The translations under genes were made by a program, and so were the position numbers. Shown one piece after another: positions 1 through 14,100 of a stretch of 64,000 nt of DNA. Every line of letters begins with the position of its first letter. Position 1 is the first letter of the stretch. Source of the stretch: Zonotrichia leucophrys gambelii (lineage: Eukaryota; Chordata; Aves; Passeriformes; Passerellidae); assembly GCF_028769735.1 (NCBI RefSeq), contig NC_088173.1, forward strand, positions 14,572,038 to 14,636,037, given 5' to 3'. The notes below the pieces were generated by a model. That model did not search any database. It saw only the letters and a list, made by a program, of their open reading frames with translations, and was not told where the DNA came from.

Positions 1-3000
1 TTTACATATGAGACTACTTCATTTCCACCTGAAAAAAAGCCAGCAACTTGAAAGCAAGCATATCCAATTTCTGCAGATCAGTTTGAAGTGATTGAATAAT
101 CTAGTTCCTACTATACCAGTTATAGCAATTACACAAAATGCTCCCAAGAAGAGTAGGTAGTTATAAATTCATGCTATGACAATGTGTATTGGATACTGCT
201 GAATAATTTAGTTTCTGAATGAATATAGTCAGCACTTTGTTTAGACTTTTAATAGTCTATTGCCTACTTTAAAGACTTCTAGCTGCAAGTTCTTCAGCAC
301 AAAGGTTTTAAACTGATGTATTTCAAATCTATCTATATGCTTACTGATTTTAATTGCATATTTCCAGGGAAAACAGTAAGACTTAAAGTGGAATAAAAAA
401 GTCCATTGTCTTCACATTTAATTTAGCCATATATGTTACTTAGAAAACGCAAACTCTAGGAAAAAAGTACTAAGCACAGTATTCCACAGGTTAGCTGTCT
501 CCAATTTTGTTTGAGGGAGATTCCTATGGAAACCTGGTGTCAGAGTTTCACCATCAGCTACTGCAGATGTGAAACTACCTCCTGCCTGGCTAGGTTCTGT
601 GTTACAGAAACCCTCTTTGGATCCAAACATTCCAAATCTCACTTGCAAAATCCATCTACTTTAGGGAAGAAGTCTCATAATTGTTGAAAAGGGATTCCCT
701 GAATCTGCAAAGCACAGTAACTTGCAGTGCTGCTCCAGCCACTGACATTCAAGGTAAGCCCAAAAGACTGGATCAGACAGGATCTTTGTTCTGAAGAATA
801 TGCCCCAAATACAACACACAATTGCCCAAGACGTAATTGATGATATCTCTGGTATTTAAAATTTTCTGGAACCAGAACCCTGCAGCCTTGCCCAGCTAAG
901 CTTAGACACTCCTTGACAATTATGGGGGAAAAAAAAAAAAAACACAGAAAGAAGAAATTATTAATCTGGTGTTCTCTTCTGTGGCCAATAAATCTCCCAT
1001 TCTGCCCACAAACCCCTTCAACGGCCACACCTAAGTCATCATTTAACTACTGTGAAAATGCAGAACCCATGGAAATAGAGTTTATATGATAAGATCTCCT
1101 TTGAGCCAGACTCCTTCCTAGCAAAAATGAAATGAATCAATGTCACATCCTTTTAGCTTAAAAGTGTGTTGTTTTTTAAGACTTCTTCTCTGAAGTAAGG
1201 CATAAAAATGAGATGCAGAGCACTTTGTGGGATAGTCTGACAAAGTACAAAAACTGGAAGAAAGACTTGTGTTCGTCCCAACATCACTCCCCTTGTATCT
1301 GCAAGTTTCTCAGCCTGCCTAGTGCATTTGATGTGAACAGACACAACCAGAGAAAAAAACAAAATCTCCACACATTGATGGCATCCAGCCACCAAGCTGC
1401 ACCTTGCTCCATTAAATCATTCTGATCCATAATATCAGTCTGTTCAGGTGGTACCTGGAAAGGCAGTACACAAACTCAAGCCAAATCTGTAGATGTTAGG
1501 AGTGAAGTCTTGAAAGCTGCAGTGCATATGCAAGCATGATTTCACATCTCCAACTGTCCATATTCACAGGACTGCACTTGTTTTCCTGTCCCAGTCTGCT
1601 GTTTGGTGATGGCTCCAAGCAAGTTCTATAATTTAGAACAGTATGAGTTGATATGTTACAGCTTTCATGAGATCCTAGTTGATGCAGCATGCTTCACATG
1701 AATTCTGGCAATGTCAGTCAATCCGCATAAAGATTTGGTCCCTCCTCAAGCACATTTCCACAACTGATATTTGTAATGCTTGGCTGTCTGGAAAATCCTT
1801 TTATTCCTGTGTCCCCTGTCACATGCCATGCAGTGAAATTGCAAATGGAATACTTCTTGCAGAAGTGAGCCTTGCAAGCTAAAAAGCTGTGCACCAGAGG
1901 AGTCTGAAGAATGGAAGCACCAAAATGAGAAGGGCTAATAAGAAATGTATGGATTTATGGACTCTTTTCAATTGTAGACACCTGACAGGATAAAGTCATC
2001 CTACATTTCAGAATGAGGAAATACTATCAACACAAGCACTTTCTCTTGAATTCTGCTGTGTCATCCTCCACAGCTGCAAAACAAATGAGGCCACTTCTGG
2101 TTACAGCCAGCTCTGAGGAGCTCCTGGGGAGGTACTGCAGAGAAAATACAGCACAGCAGACATGTCTGGTATGGTGTCAGAGCAGAGAAAGGCAATGCTC
2201 TGCCCAGACAGGGCTGCTACCTGCACCTGGCTAACCCTGGCTTTGCTCTCCACAGTTTCAGCTATGAAATTTAGGGCAGATATTTCCTTACCCTACAACA
2301 GACCAACTCATCTGGGGGAGAGAACAAGCATGGGCTGCAGTGATACACGTGTCCAGCACACGTAATGGCAGGTGCTCCAGTGCCAGCAGCTGCTCCAGCT
2401 GTCCCAGTGCTACATGGCTGGTAGGATGCTGGTAGAATTGGACCTTCTGTCACCATGGAATTTAGAGGCTTTTCCTTTTCTTTAATCCACTGCAGGAAAG
2501 GAGTAAATCTCCACCCAATGTCCCTGCAAGGTTGAGTGTGCTTCCTCCTGATACCCACCTATGACTCCAAAAGTGCAAGAATCTGCCTCCATTTCCAACA
2601 ATCAGTGGCTGACTATAATGTGGCACATTCATTTTGTGCAAGAATGGAATCTGGCTTGTCGGCCTGATAACAACCTGTTCCCATGCTTTTGGTGGAATGG
2701 GAGAAGAGTGGAGAAAAGGCCATTGCTTAATTTAGATGTGATGAGACTGGTTCCAATAGTTACATGGAGTTGATTTCACTCCTCTCCCTTATGCTCTGTG
2801 CATCCTACAGGAAAATATCAAGCACAGTGAGCGAGGCAGTATGAGCAGCTCTCCAAAACAGGAGATGGAGACACTTGTGCCTGTTTTCCAAAAAAAGAAA
2901 ATTAATCCGAATCAATAAAATTTGAAGCCTCAGGTTGAAGAGCCCTGAATAAGAGAAAATGTAAAAATGGTAGTGTAGAGGAGTGTGAAAAATATCTAAG

Positions 3001-3467
3001 AACTTGATCTAAGAGTACTGATATAATAAAAAAATCAAAATAATTAATTCAGGAAGTACATAGCAATTTAGCCAAAGCCTGTACAAAATACCATCTCAGC
3101 TGTACTCTGCTGTAAGGGGAGGTGTAGGTAACTGAAGAAAGGACAGTAACACAACCTCTGCTTTTTACTCCAGTACAAGTAGACAAAGAACACATTTCCA
3201 GTAATAGCAATTAGCAATAGCAATACATTTTAAGAACATACAAAAGTATTTGCATTTATTCAGAATGTGCACACCCAAGCATCTTAAAATTCTTATAATT
3301 TGTGTATCTCATCTGAAATTACAAGAAATTGTCTAGGTTTTTGCACCCAACTGGGTATTTTTAATTGTATAAAATTTAGAGAGATTATTTGCAGGATTCA
3401 GAAGCACTTCTAAATTTATACAAGGTAGGGCTACTGCAAATGTATTTTGATTTTATATGTATTTATG

Positions 3468-3500
<33 letters not shown>
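3468..3500. repeat. (CA)n(TA)n microsatellite
   Basis: A (CA) run at 3468-3490 passes into an (AT) run at 3491-3500. Such compound dinucleotide repeats are common and often polymorphic in vertebrate introns. Confidence 0.95.
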
Positions 3501-6084
3501 CAAAAATATTACCGTTTCAAGTCTAACAAGTTAAAAAGGCAGAGTTAATAAATTTGATGGAAAATAAGCAGTATGATGCTCATTTTTAAGTAGGAAAACA
3601 AAACCAGAAAAATTAAGCAGTGTGCAAATGCAGATACAGCAAATTAGCGACCAAATCAAGATTTCATTGAAGTGTCTCTTACTTCAAAGCAAATGCTTTG
3701 AAGGCTTCCCACATGTAAAGTTCAGAAGAAATTGATAAGCAGAATGAAAGACACTGGAACTGGAGTTTAGCTGAGCTAAGAGTTGTGCTTTAGTAATTAC
3801 AAGTGATCAGCACACAGAGTCCAAGGGGTCTAACTGGAACTCACAGCAGAATACTCAGCACCAATTCAGGACTAAATTTAATGGACATAATGAGCCATTA
3901 TCATCACATCCAGGAGCATGGTACATTTTCTTTGATTATTTCCACAGACTATCCAAAACTCAAGTCCACTTAGCTTGTGAAGTCTGATGAGAGCACAGCC
4001 TGAGGTAATACAGACACAAAAACAACTCCTAAAAGATTAGGTCAGCTTGATTTAACAAGGAAAAATAAAGTAGAACCACATTGGAAAAAAAGACTGTGGG
4101 TTTTTGGGAGGGGAAGGATTTGGCTTATTTTGTTGTTTGGGGTTTTTTAATTTTTTTGTTTGTTTCTTAAGGCAAAACAGCATAATCACACATTTGGATA
4201 AAAACATATTACACTGTCTGGCTTTTTTACAGGTTCTGGGAAAAACCACCACTGCTCCATAAAAGCAGAATCAGACAGCATGATAGAAACACATTCAGAA
4301 AGCCTTTTTTTTTTTTTTTAAATATGACTGGGAAATGCTTGTTCCCGTACCTTAAAACATACAAAACTCTACTTTAAAATCAAAAAGAAAACTGGATTTT
4401 CTAATAATCAAAACTAAATGGTTACTTCAAATTCATATTATAAATTCTGGGGTAACCAGAATCAGTAGGGAAACTATTCCCCATGAGAGATTTTCTCTTG
4501 TATTTACCAAACATAGATACTTTTATCATTGAAACAACAGAGAAATCCCTCAGTTCAATTAACTCTCCAGCTTCAACAAAAGTACATTGCAGTAGAATTT
4601 TTTTAAAGGAATAATTTATCAGAATTCTCTTTAATGCTTTTTTATAACATTGAAATAACTCAGAAAAGAGGATGAAAAATTCAATTGTGTAGAGCTGATC
4701 AGAGGAACAAAAATCTATTCTGAATGAAGGTAAGCTGATTAACTTTTTTTATAAAAATCAATGCATTTGATACTGCAAAGAACAAAGAATTTGTAAGAAA
4801 AATAGAAATGAACTTATTTTAAAAGCAAATTGCTAACTAAAAGTACACAGACTCCGTTACCATATTTTTAATATTGTTATAGTACTTTAAATGTGTTCCC
4901 TAAACCCCAGAAGGGCAAAGATGACTCTCTGGATAAGAAAATGTTGTTAATGTTTACAAAGTTGACACCAGCATTTTCTGGGTGAGTTCCATTAATAGTT
5001 TTTTATGCTATGCTACATTTGGGAAAAAGGTAAGAACTCTAACTTCTATTTTCAAAAATGGATCAGAGCATTTGTAACAACTGAAAATGAATTCTGAAAT
5101 TCACCTAAGCCACACTTGACAAATACTGCCCTGTATCATGGGGACTCCAACATTATTCCAGTTTAAGTAATGTTGAAAAATAGCTAAGTTCCAAGTTACT
5201 AATCTTTATGAAATCCTAGTAGCAGGAAACAGACAAAAGAATTATTTTTACCTAGCTGTATTTTTTATGTCATGGGGATTGTTGCATAGGAATAAAAACA
5301 GGCACATTAACTCTCTCTTTACTGATTTCTACTCATAGCCTAATGGCCAGCAGATCCCAAAACATCCTAATAAATTGCATTTTGGGATAATACAGGAATA
5401 CTCATGGGACACTGAAGAGCCGTCAGTCTCAGAAACTCTTACAAACTGTATTCCAGAGGGTTACTACCACTGTGTAAACAAAATCAAAGTCTGCTGATGA
5501 ACTATCAGATCCTGAAACCTTTAAAACACATTTTCATGTGTATAGGAACTGCCAGTAACCAGCATGGCTATTTGATACCTTGGAGCTTTTCCTTTGAAAC
5601 TAAAAATCTTATGGTTACAGGTTCTTTCCACTCCACAGTATTGTCCTGCTGTATTTTCATAGCAAAAACCTCGATTTTCAGTAAAATGTAGAAAGCAAAT
5701 GAGAAATGGGTTAGAACCACAAAAATGTGAGCCCATTTGTCTGTCCATCCATTTCTTCTTTGCAACTTCTACACACCACAGGACAGACAGAAATTCAGCA
5801 AATGCCCTGGCTGAATTCTAGGGCAGGGACTTCTGGTAAGATCCCCAATCTTTTGCAGCTGCAGAAGGAATCAATGAAAGACAGCTGAAGCACAAGACAG
5901 CTAATCTAATGAGCAAAGGCAAGCCTGGAACAATGGACTTTTACACTCAGCCCACTTCTATATCAAGACTTCCTGTGAATTCAGTCAACATTTTTGAAAT
6001 TAATTTGATTTTTTTCTGGGAAACATTTTCAATAGCACTTCAGTGATTTAGAAGCACAAGTCCTATTACAACTCGCGAGGATGT

Positions 6085-6200
6085 GAGCTCTCAGTCTCCG
6101 GGGTGATTTTAAAAAAAATCTCACTCTACCTGTAAAATGGAAAAACAATCATTGCTTTCTGCCCTCTAACTACACTGATACAAGGGCTAAAAGAATATTC
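6085..6200 (-). mobile_element. Possible MIR-like remnant, reversed
   Basis: The plus strand has gagctctcagtctccggggt, later actctacctgtaaaatggaa and acaatcattgc. This resembles the reversed MIR tail ('ctcagtttcctcatctgtaaaatgg...'). Only the tctgtaaaatgg-type core is convincing, so the call is weak. Confidence 0.25.
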
Positions 6201-9200
6201 AGCACTGCCCCTGCGTGAACTCCTCACTTTTGCAAGACTCCAGAGGCTAATATAACCTTATCATGACTTCAGGTCAAAAGATTGAGTCTAATGGACCAAT
6301 GGAAGGAATTAATTTCAGAGCTCAGGACCTTTAATTGAGAACAGATGGTGCCTAGTCCCTATAAATTTAAAGTCTGGGGTCTGTTAACAAAAGCATCTAA
6401 TCTCATCTCAATTGCCATAAGCAGCCAGGATCCAGCAATATTGAGTTTACAAAACAATATAACAATCTCCTAGAACTCTACAGAAAGCAAACAAGCAGCA
6501 AGGACAGTTAATGAATAAGACGTCATCTGCGCTCTGCAGCTAAAGTAGTTAAGGGAAGGAGCAGCAGAATTCCCCACTGAGTGCAGCTTTTAAGCAATTT
6601 GAAATAAATCTCCTTACAGAGCACGCGGCAATCACGCAATGAAGAACTTAGCAGCTTGAGCAACCCCAGTTACATCTACATGGAAGGAGATTGAACACTA
6701 TCTATTTAACCAAGGCCATATTCTTTCAAAGTCATTTTGACCGGGTATCTTGTAAACCTTGAATATTCCAAAGAAATTCAAAGATTATAAAATAGCTTGA
6801 TAAATTCAATATTCATCTTCAACAGCAGGAAGAAAAGAATTCTGAAACCTTCTCAAAGAACTAAATTTTCCCTGAAAGTATCACAGACTTCTCACTTTTG
6901 CTATTTTTCTTCAAACTGCACAAGTGACCAACATAGTTCAGTGAAACTCACTGCAAAAAGAAACTCAAGTTTTGTAGAGAAACAAAACAACCTAAATTCT
7001 TTAGACTGCCTGCCACAGGTGCAGACTGAGACTCCATAGCATTAGTCATCAGCACTTATCCAAAGCAATTTATTTGTAACTTTAAAGTCGTTTATAGAAA
7101 TATTACATTAATAAAACCCCAGTGACTGGGGGGGAGGGAGGAAAATCAATCTCTCCAGCATACAGTAATTCAGTGGCAGATGTGAAATACCAGAATAACT
7201 TTCCCTTGCCCATGCTCATGACTGCACATGTATTCACTGTGAAAATGCTTCAAAGTTTCTAGGTCATTTGAAGAAGAAACAACTAGTCCTCAGCCCTGTA
7301 TGTTTACTCTAAGAAGACTATGTGTATGACAAAAACCTGCATAAGAAAAGGTGCTGCAAGGATGACTATGTATGCATAAATACGGCTATATACACACATT
7401 TATGAATCTACTTCACCACAAGGACAAAAAGCAACCATTAGTCAACTAGAAAAACAGCCTGTGGTCTGTCTCTACTTTGCTGTGGCTGACAATCCAGAAC
7501 CTGGGTTTCCCAGGTCAGTAGCTTCTTTTTCTATTGTGAATACTGAACTAGAGATGGAACTGCTCACATTTTGTCTCAGATGTACCTAGCCAGCAGCCAC
7601 AGTACCCAGGCAGGGATTGGGCAGCAGCAGAATGGATCTGGCATAGCAGCTGCAGAGAATCATCAAACTCTGAGAAAACTATTATCTATTATTGATGTTA
7701 TTACACCAGTTATGAGACAGTCACACCTACTAAACATTTACATATTTGTAATTTAATCCATAATTAATTTACATTGTTCATTCTTCCTAACTAGATGCTG
7801 TGGGTTCATAATTGTAAAATCTAAAACAAAAAGACCAAAGAACGAAAACCAGAGTAAGGTAATGATAAGAGCTTTGCAAATTTCCATGTTTGATACAGAA
7901 ACCTGGACTAAACCACAGAAGTATCAAAGGCATTTCCACTGAAATATTTTTAAGTTGTAGTGCAAAAACAACCCAACAATTATTATTCCTGGTTTCAGTG
8001 ATCTAAAACCACATTTCTTCTCTACAACATACAGGTGAAAACCATAGATAGCTAAACACCTGACACAATTTAGGAAGGGTATAGTGAATGAGGGGGAGAG
8101 TGTGGAATAAAAATGAAAGCCACAGCTTCTTAACAAGCATTTCTTTCCTGAGATTTCAGACTTCATCTTCTTCTTACCTTAAATGAAGGAAAAAAAACCT
8201 TAAATTTTGCCAACAGATCAGGCAGCATGTTATTGAGACCCAGAACAATTCTGGCTGGAAACTTAATTTTATACTGAATCCTCATCTGTATCAAAGAAAA
8301 AAAATCTTTATCCAAAAAACACCAAAGTAAGTCTTTACATGGTTTTAATAGGAGTTAAACAACTATCTATTCCAAAAGCTTTTGCAGCTTTTTGTAAAAA
8401 AAAAAAAAACTTGACAAATTTTCTCCAGCTGTTATTTGACCATTTGACCAGCATACAAATGCTGTTACCTATAATTATTATTGATACTCTTACAATTGCA
8501 CAGCTTATATTTACTTTAAAGTTGAAATCATTATTAGATTATTTCTCAATATGACATAATTATACAAGGAAATGCAATTAAAATCTTATTTCACCTCAAA
8601 ATTAGATTAAGCTTAAAAAACACCTTTAAAACAACTGAATATGAATAATCCTACTTTTTATATAGGATCACTACTATTTAGACTTTATGTCTGCCATTCA
8701 GTTGGTTTTAGCTGATGAATACAAAAATATCTGTGAGTGTATATACACCCCGACCCTGGTATTGACATACCTATACAGGAAACTAGGGAAGCAGTAGCTG
8801 AGGAACTTGCTTTCTAATGATAACCAGATAATCTCACAGCTTTGACAGATTTTTTTTCCTTCTTTTTATTTCAGTAATAATTATGTCAATAAGCCTGATT
8901 CAGCAAATTTGCTGCTCTCTAATTCATTAATTAAAACAATTTACTGCTACCACTGTGATTTTTCAAGGACATCAAAACCACATTCCAAATCAAAACATCA
9001 GATCATCAGTTCACAGATGTGCAAAGCATACATTACTCTTATGGCAACCTCACATATAAAGCCTTACACATCCAGAAGAGCACATATGGTTTAGACGAAA
9101 TGAACAGCAATATTTTTATATCAAAATTAAAATGAGAAGAAAAAAGCCCATGAAAAGTTAACCATTTCCAGTTAGAAGAGAAAAACAATATTAGTATTAT

Positions 9201-10029
9201 ATTAAATTGCAGAGCAACATTTTTATGGCCTTAATTTTATCAACATGCTTCCTGCTGACTAATTTTTGGGTTGAATAAGACATTTGACTCACAAAAAACA
9301 AAACCAGAAAGGAACTGAAGAATTTATATTGTGCTGCACCCACTTCGTGATGGACTGACAGCAACTACAGCAGCACTTAAAAATTCTCTTGGAAAATACA
9401 TTAGATGATTAAATATCCACATGGTCCCCAGCAATCTATTTCTCTGAGTTACTTTAGGAATGCCATTGTCTGAGCTAACTTCAGCTTTTTGCTATTTGCA
9501 CTGCTTGCTTGTGGTCCTTTTTGCCATTTGTGGCCTTTGTAACAGCGGCAGTATCTAGACAGGACACACTGGGGGCAACAGGCTGAGCTCTCTCCCAGTC
9601 TCTTCTAGTGTCTTCTATTTCAAACCTCTGGTTATGCTGGTTAGCCTTGTTCTAGCCCTCCAACTGGCTGGCACCGGCCTCAGAATGTAGGCCCAAACCA
9701 GTCATGGAGACACCACTTCTGTCCTAGCCCTGAACTGAATGCAGCAGCCAGATTATTTGAGTAGTACTCTGTATGTACATAAAGACACATAAATTTGTGG
9801 AAGAAACCCTCACATACCACGGCAAATGCCACTGCCCAATGACCACTGTGACTCTGAGGTTTACCCAGGAGGAAACAGACATGTTTCCTGGACATGCAGG
9901 ATGGGGAAGCCAAAGCTCAGTGATGGTAAAGAAGCCCTTGCTCTGCAGAGGAAGTGGGAGCTGTAAAGCACCACTTCTGCAAGCTGGGCATACACAAATC
10001 CAGGGGCCCAGACTTGCAGCATCCACTGG

Positions 10030-11150
10030 TGCTGGCAGAGATGACCAATGCCATTGAAAGGCCACTGTCTGATTCCTTGGAATGTAATGGCAATGGGGGA
10101 AAGTTCCTGCTGACTCTTTAGAAAACAAAGATCATGTTATCTTCAAGATGGGCATGGAACATATGAGGAAGCAGAGGCAGCAGCCTCACCCCGGTCTCCC
10201 AGGGAAGATGACAGAACAAATACTGCTGGAGTTATCCTTCATATGCTGGGATAGGCTTTCAGGAGAAGAAAGTGAATGGTAACAGATAACATGTATTTAC
10301 CAAAAACAAATCATATCCAAACAACCTGACTGCTTTCTACAAACATATAGGTGTCTCAGCAGATAAAGGGAAAGCAGCAGATACTGTTATCCTTGGCTTT
10401 AGCAAGGTTCTCAGAGTGAGCTCCCACAGTACCCTGCTAGCCAAGCTGCAGAGAGATGGACTGAATGAGTGAGCTGCAAAAAGCATTTTGTGGAAAACTG
10501 GTTGTATGAAGAGGTCGAAAGAGTAGTGTTCTGGAGTGCAAAGAGCAACTCTTGGTCAACATTAATGGCATTCATCAGGAGCTAATATTGGAATGATGTT
10601 TTTATGTACTGCATTTAACATCTTGAGAATGATTAAGATGGAACGTACCCTTACCAAGTTCATGGATGACACCAAACTGGAAAGACTGATCAGCACACTG
10701 CAGGGCAGGACTGCCTTTTGAAGGGAGCTCAACAGGCTGTAAGAAGTAGCTGAAAAAATCCTCATGAATTCCAAAGGCAGAGTATCTACAGTAACAGTAC
10801 TAGCTGGGAGCCCACTGGAAATCACCTTTGTAGTGAAGGAGCTGGGCAGTCAATGCAGACAAGTTCAGCAGTGTGCCCTTTCAACAATAAGCCTAACCAC
10901 ATACTGGGCTGCATTCAGAAGAATGGAGGCAGCATACCCTGGAAAGTGATTAGTCCCTTTTATTCAGCATTTGAAGGCCACATCTAGATGACAATATTCT
11001 GTTTGGGGCTTGCCAGTACAACACTGATAAACTGGAATGAATTCAGTGAAGACTGCCCATGGTGACTGGAGTGCTGAAGCATACAAATTGAGGAGAAGCT
11101 CAGTGAGCCTGAAAGGCAAAATCCAACTTTGGTCTTCCATTACCCAAAGC
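10030..11150 (+). mobile_element. Old, heavily diverged CR1 LINE with reverse-transcriptase remnants
   Basis: The order of CR1 landmarks on the plus strand is preserved over about 1.1 kb: tgccattgaaaggccactgt (10050), ttcaagatgggcatggaaca (10142), a cagcagcctcacccc block, ggctttagcaaggttctcag (10395, the 'dfskaf' coding region), ccaagttcatggatgacacc (10654, around the RT FADD-box coding region, here with ATG in place of TTT/GCG-type codons), then aatcctcatgaattcc, a cagcagtgtgccctttcaac block, and tactgggctgcattcagaag. Stops and indels break all frames, so it is a dead copy. Both boundaries are approximate. It lies antisense to TENM3. Confidence 0.75.
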
Positions 11151-14100
11151 AATGGTCGGAAACTCTGATTCGATATAACAGGGAAAAATTTAACAACTAA
11201 ATTAGTTAAGTACCAGAACAGCTGTCCTGAGATGATGTAGAATGTCTCTTCTTGCTTGTTATAAAGCATAAACTTTTAACAGATTTTTTTCCTAGGATGC
11301 TTGCCATCTAACTGATTAGAAAGGTTTCTCCTCCTTTCTCTTTGCCCCTCCTGAAGTTGTTCTGTTTGTTTTTACCTTCCAGAACCATATCCATCATCAA
11401 TGATTTCTCATGCATGAATCATAAAAAGCCCAGAACCTGCAGACACTCTATACATGCAGGAAAAAAATTATTTATCTAAGCAACCTTTAATCCTTTCTTT
11501 AAGAGTATGAATATTGGCTCTCTGATCAGTTACTCAGGTAGCAAATGCTGAAAAAGAAAAACAGTCAGAAGAAAACATATCTGCAATATAGTCTTCTTTC
11601 ATTACTACATAATAAATCAACTCCCTCTTTTTCTTTTTCTTAGTATTCATGTTTCAACTCTACTTTTTTTACTGATTCTGTCTCAATTTTATTTGTATGT
11701 CCAGATCTCCCCAGAGACTTACTGAAACATCTTTGTAAGCTCTTCCTCTGAAATTTGACCTTCCTTCCTTCCTTTTTCTGCATGGTGTTTTTTCCCTTAA
11801 AATTCAGATTTTTGGAGAAATTCTGAAATATGACAGTTGGTCTTTAAACATCACTTTTACCATTCCTTAACATTAGAAAGATTTATAGACTTAAGAGCCA
11901 AGAGCGAATTGTGAGATTTTCTGCTTTGATTTGTTTCTCCTTGTAGATCCCAATTCTAATTTCATTGGTGTCAGTGTTGCTAAACCTACAGTTCCTGCAC
12001 ATCAGAAAATTTATCCAAGTGTTGCCAAAGAGCCTCACCCCTGGCCTGATAGTCTACACCAAACCCCACCATAATTAAGATGGTCCTCTGGAACCTAAGG
12101 CCTTTCCTTAACAGCAAATGCAGTGACACTCAAATCTATGAAACCCAGCAGATCACACAAAATTACTGCAAAAAGATCAGCCCAGCTGTTGTCTCTTTGG
12201 CTACCACTAGCCAAAGGAATTATGAACCTGATTTTCACTTGCATTAACAGTTAGATTGTTAACTGAAATATATCCACAGGACTACTACGATAATAGAATC
12301 TGAAAACTGGCATAACTATAGAAAACTATATTTTTAGAAAACCAGAAATTACTTTTTTTTATGGATTTCTGCTACATGTCTCCGTAACCAAAGAAAAATT
12401 TGTACGCCTGCTAAATATTAAATATTATTTCAGAGCTGACTTCTGTCAAAAATAAAACAGATTGATTTCCTGGTCATGAAATTTTTTGGCAGCAAAGCAA
12501 GATTTAAGGCATATTGGCAAGCTTAATGAGGAGCAGACAATTGCTAGATGGAAATCTGTAGGAAAAAGTGAAGAAATTGTAATTGGTGGTATAGCTGTAA
12601 GATGAAGATTAATAGACCAGCTATGTGGCTGGTTTTGATCAGTAGGCTCAGCATTTGGCTAGCAGGTGCAGCTACTATTTAATAGGGTCCATTTAAATAA
12701 AGTTTTGTGCCTTAGCATAAAGAAAGATGCTAAATGGGTGAAAGCATGTGACACCACTTCCTGAATTATGTGCATTATTTAATAATGCAGAGTTCAATTA
12801 TATTCATATAGATGAACTGGGTTAGAGACAACAGATTAAAATATCTTGGCAAGTATCTTACCAATGTATTTCTTGAGTTTCAGAGATCTGAGTGCCAGTA
12901 AATTCATCATTCTGGAAGGACAAGACAGTATTAGATTCACAAGAATGCTATCTTCAGAAACTGTCTGGAGTTGGAGAGGAAGCAAGTAGGTGCCCATGCA
13001 GTTAATAAAGTGATATTTTCTCCTTATAGGAGCCCTCAGCAATAAACAATCTACCAGCAATATCTACTTTTCTGTATCCATGAAAAATTGGTCTAAGTTT
13101 CAAACCATTTATCTAACCAATTCAGAATGACTGCCTGAGGCCATGAACTTGACTCCCTCTTTCCCTTTATTCTTTATATTTTGCTATATCCTGATCTCCT
13201 CTGGTTTTCTAATAAACACCAATCAGTGCAAAACTTTCACTAAACAAACACACAAAAAAAGGCCCGCCTTCTAATGCCATCAGAGCTACTTTCTGTGTGC
13301 CCAGGTAGTTTTTGTGGCAGTCAGCTACGTGGCATGCATGTCTCTGGGGTGCCCCACCCTTTTTCAGAAGCACCATCACTACTGCTTCCAAAGGAGCAGG
13401 AGGTGACATGGACTTGACCAAAGACTTTGGTCTCATATGAGTGACTTTCCAGTCAGAATCCATGCCTGACTTTCAGGCCAGCACACAAAAAGCACAAATA
13501 AAACCAGTTATATAATTTTATAGGGAGGAATAAATAAATAAATTTAAAACAAAACAAAAAAAATGGTGCTGCACTTCTAGAATTAACTTTCGTGTTTTGC
13601 TTATTAACCTTCTGATGTCTCATTAAGTCAGGGATTGCAGTTTAATGGGTTTAAAAAATAATTTAAATATTGAAGTGGATTCTAAGATACCTTAAAAATA
13701 TATTGACCTTTTAAGCAAATGGGCCATTTGAAGCCTAACTATGACTTCTATCTCATACTCTCCTGGAATATTTATCCAGTTTAAAAGACAAGCTTTAGTA
13801 ATCTTAGAACAGCTTAACAACATAAAATTACTGGCAGGCTTGTAAGAGACAGCCAGCTTGTATTTCAAAGCAACAGCTCCTAGAACAATTACCAACATAA
13901 ATTTCTTGATGCAGCATTTATGAAATAACTTGCAATGAGAATAGAGAAGAAAAACTGAAAAAGCATGTGCATGCTCAGTGTGCTCCAACTGATACATCAC
14001 CCGGTACGTGACGCTGGTTGGTTGCCCAGATTAACAGATGCAGGCCCTCCTTCAGGCAGGCTGACATGACAAATCTCTCAGAATATGATGCCAAGAGTCA

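Noticed and set aside
9724..10128. 134-codon minus-strand open frame
   Set aside because: It runs antisense into the left edge of the degraded CR1 copy and shows no known domain.
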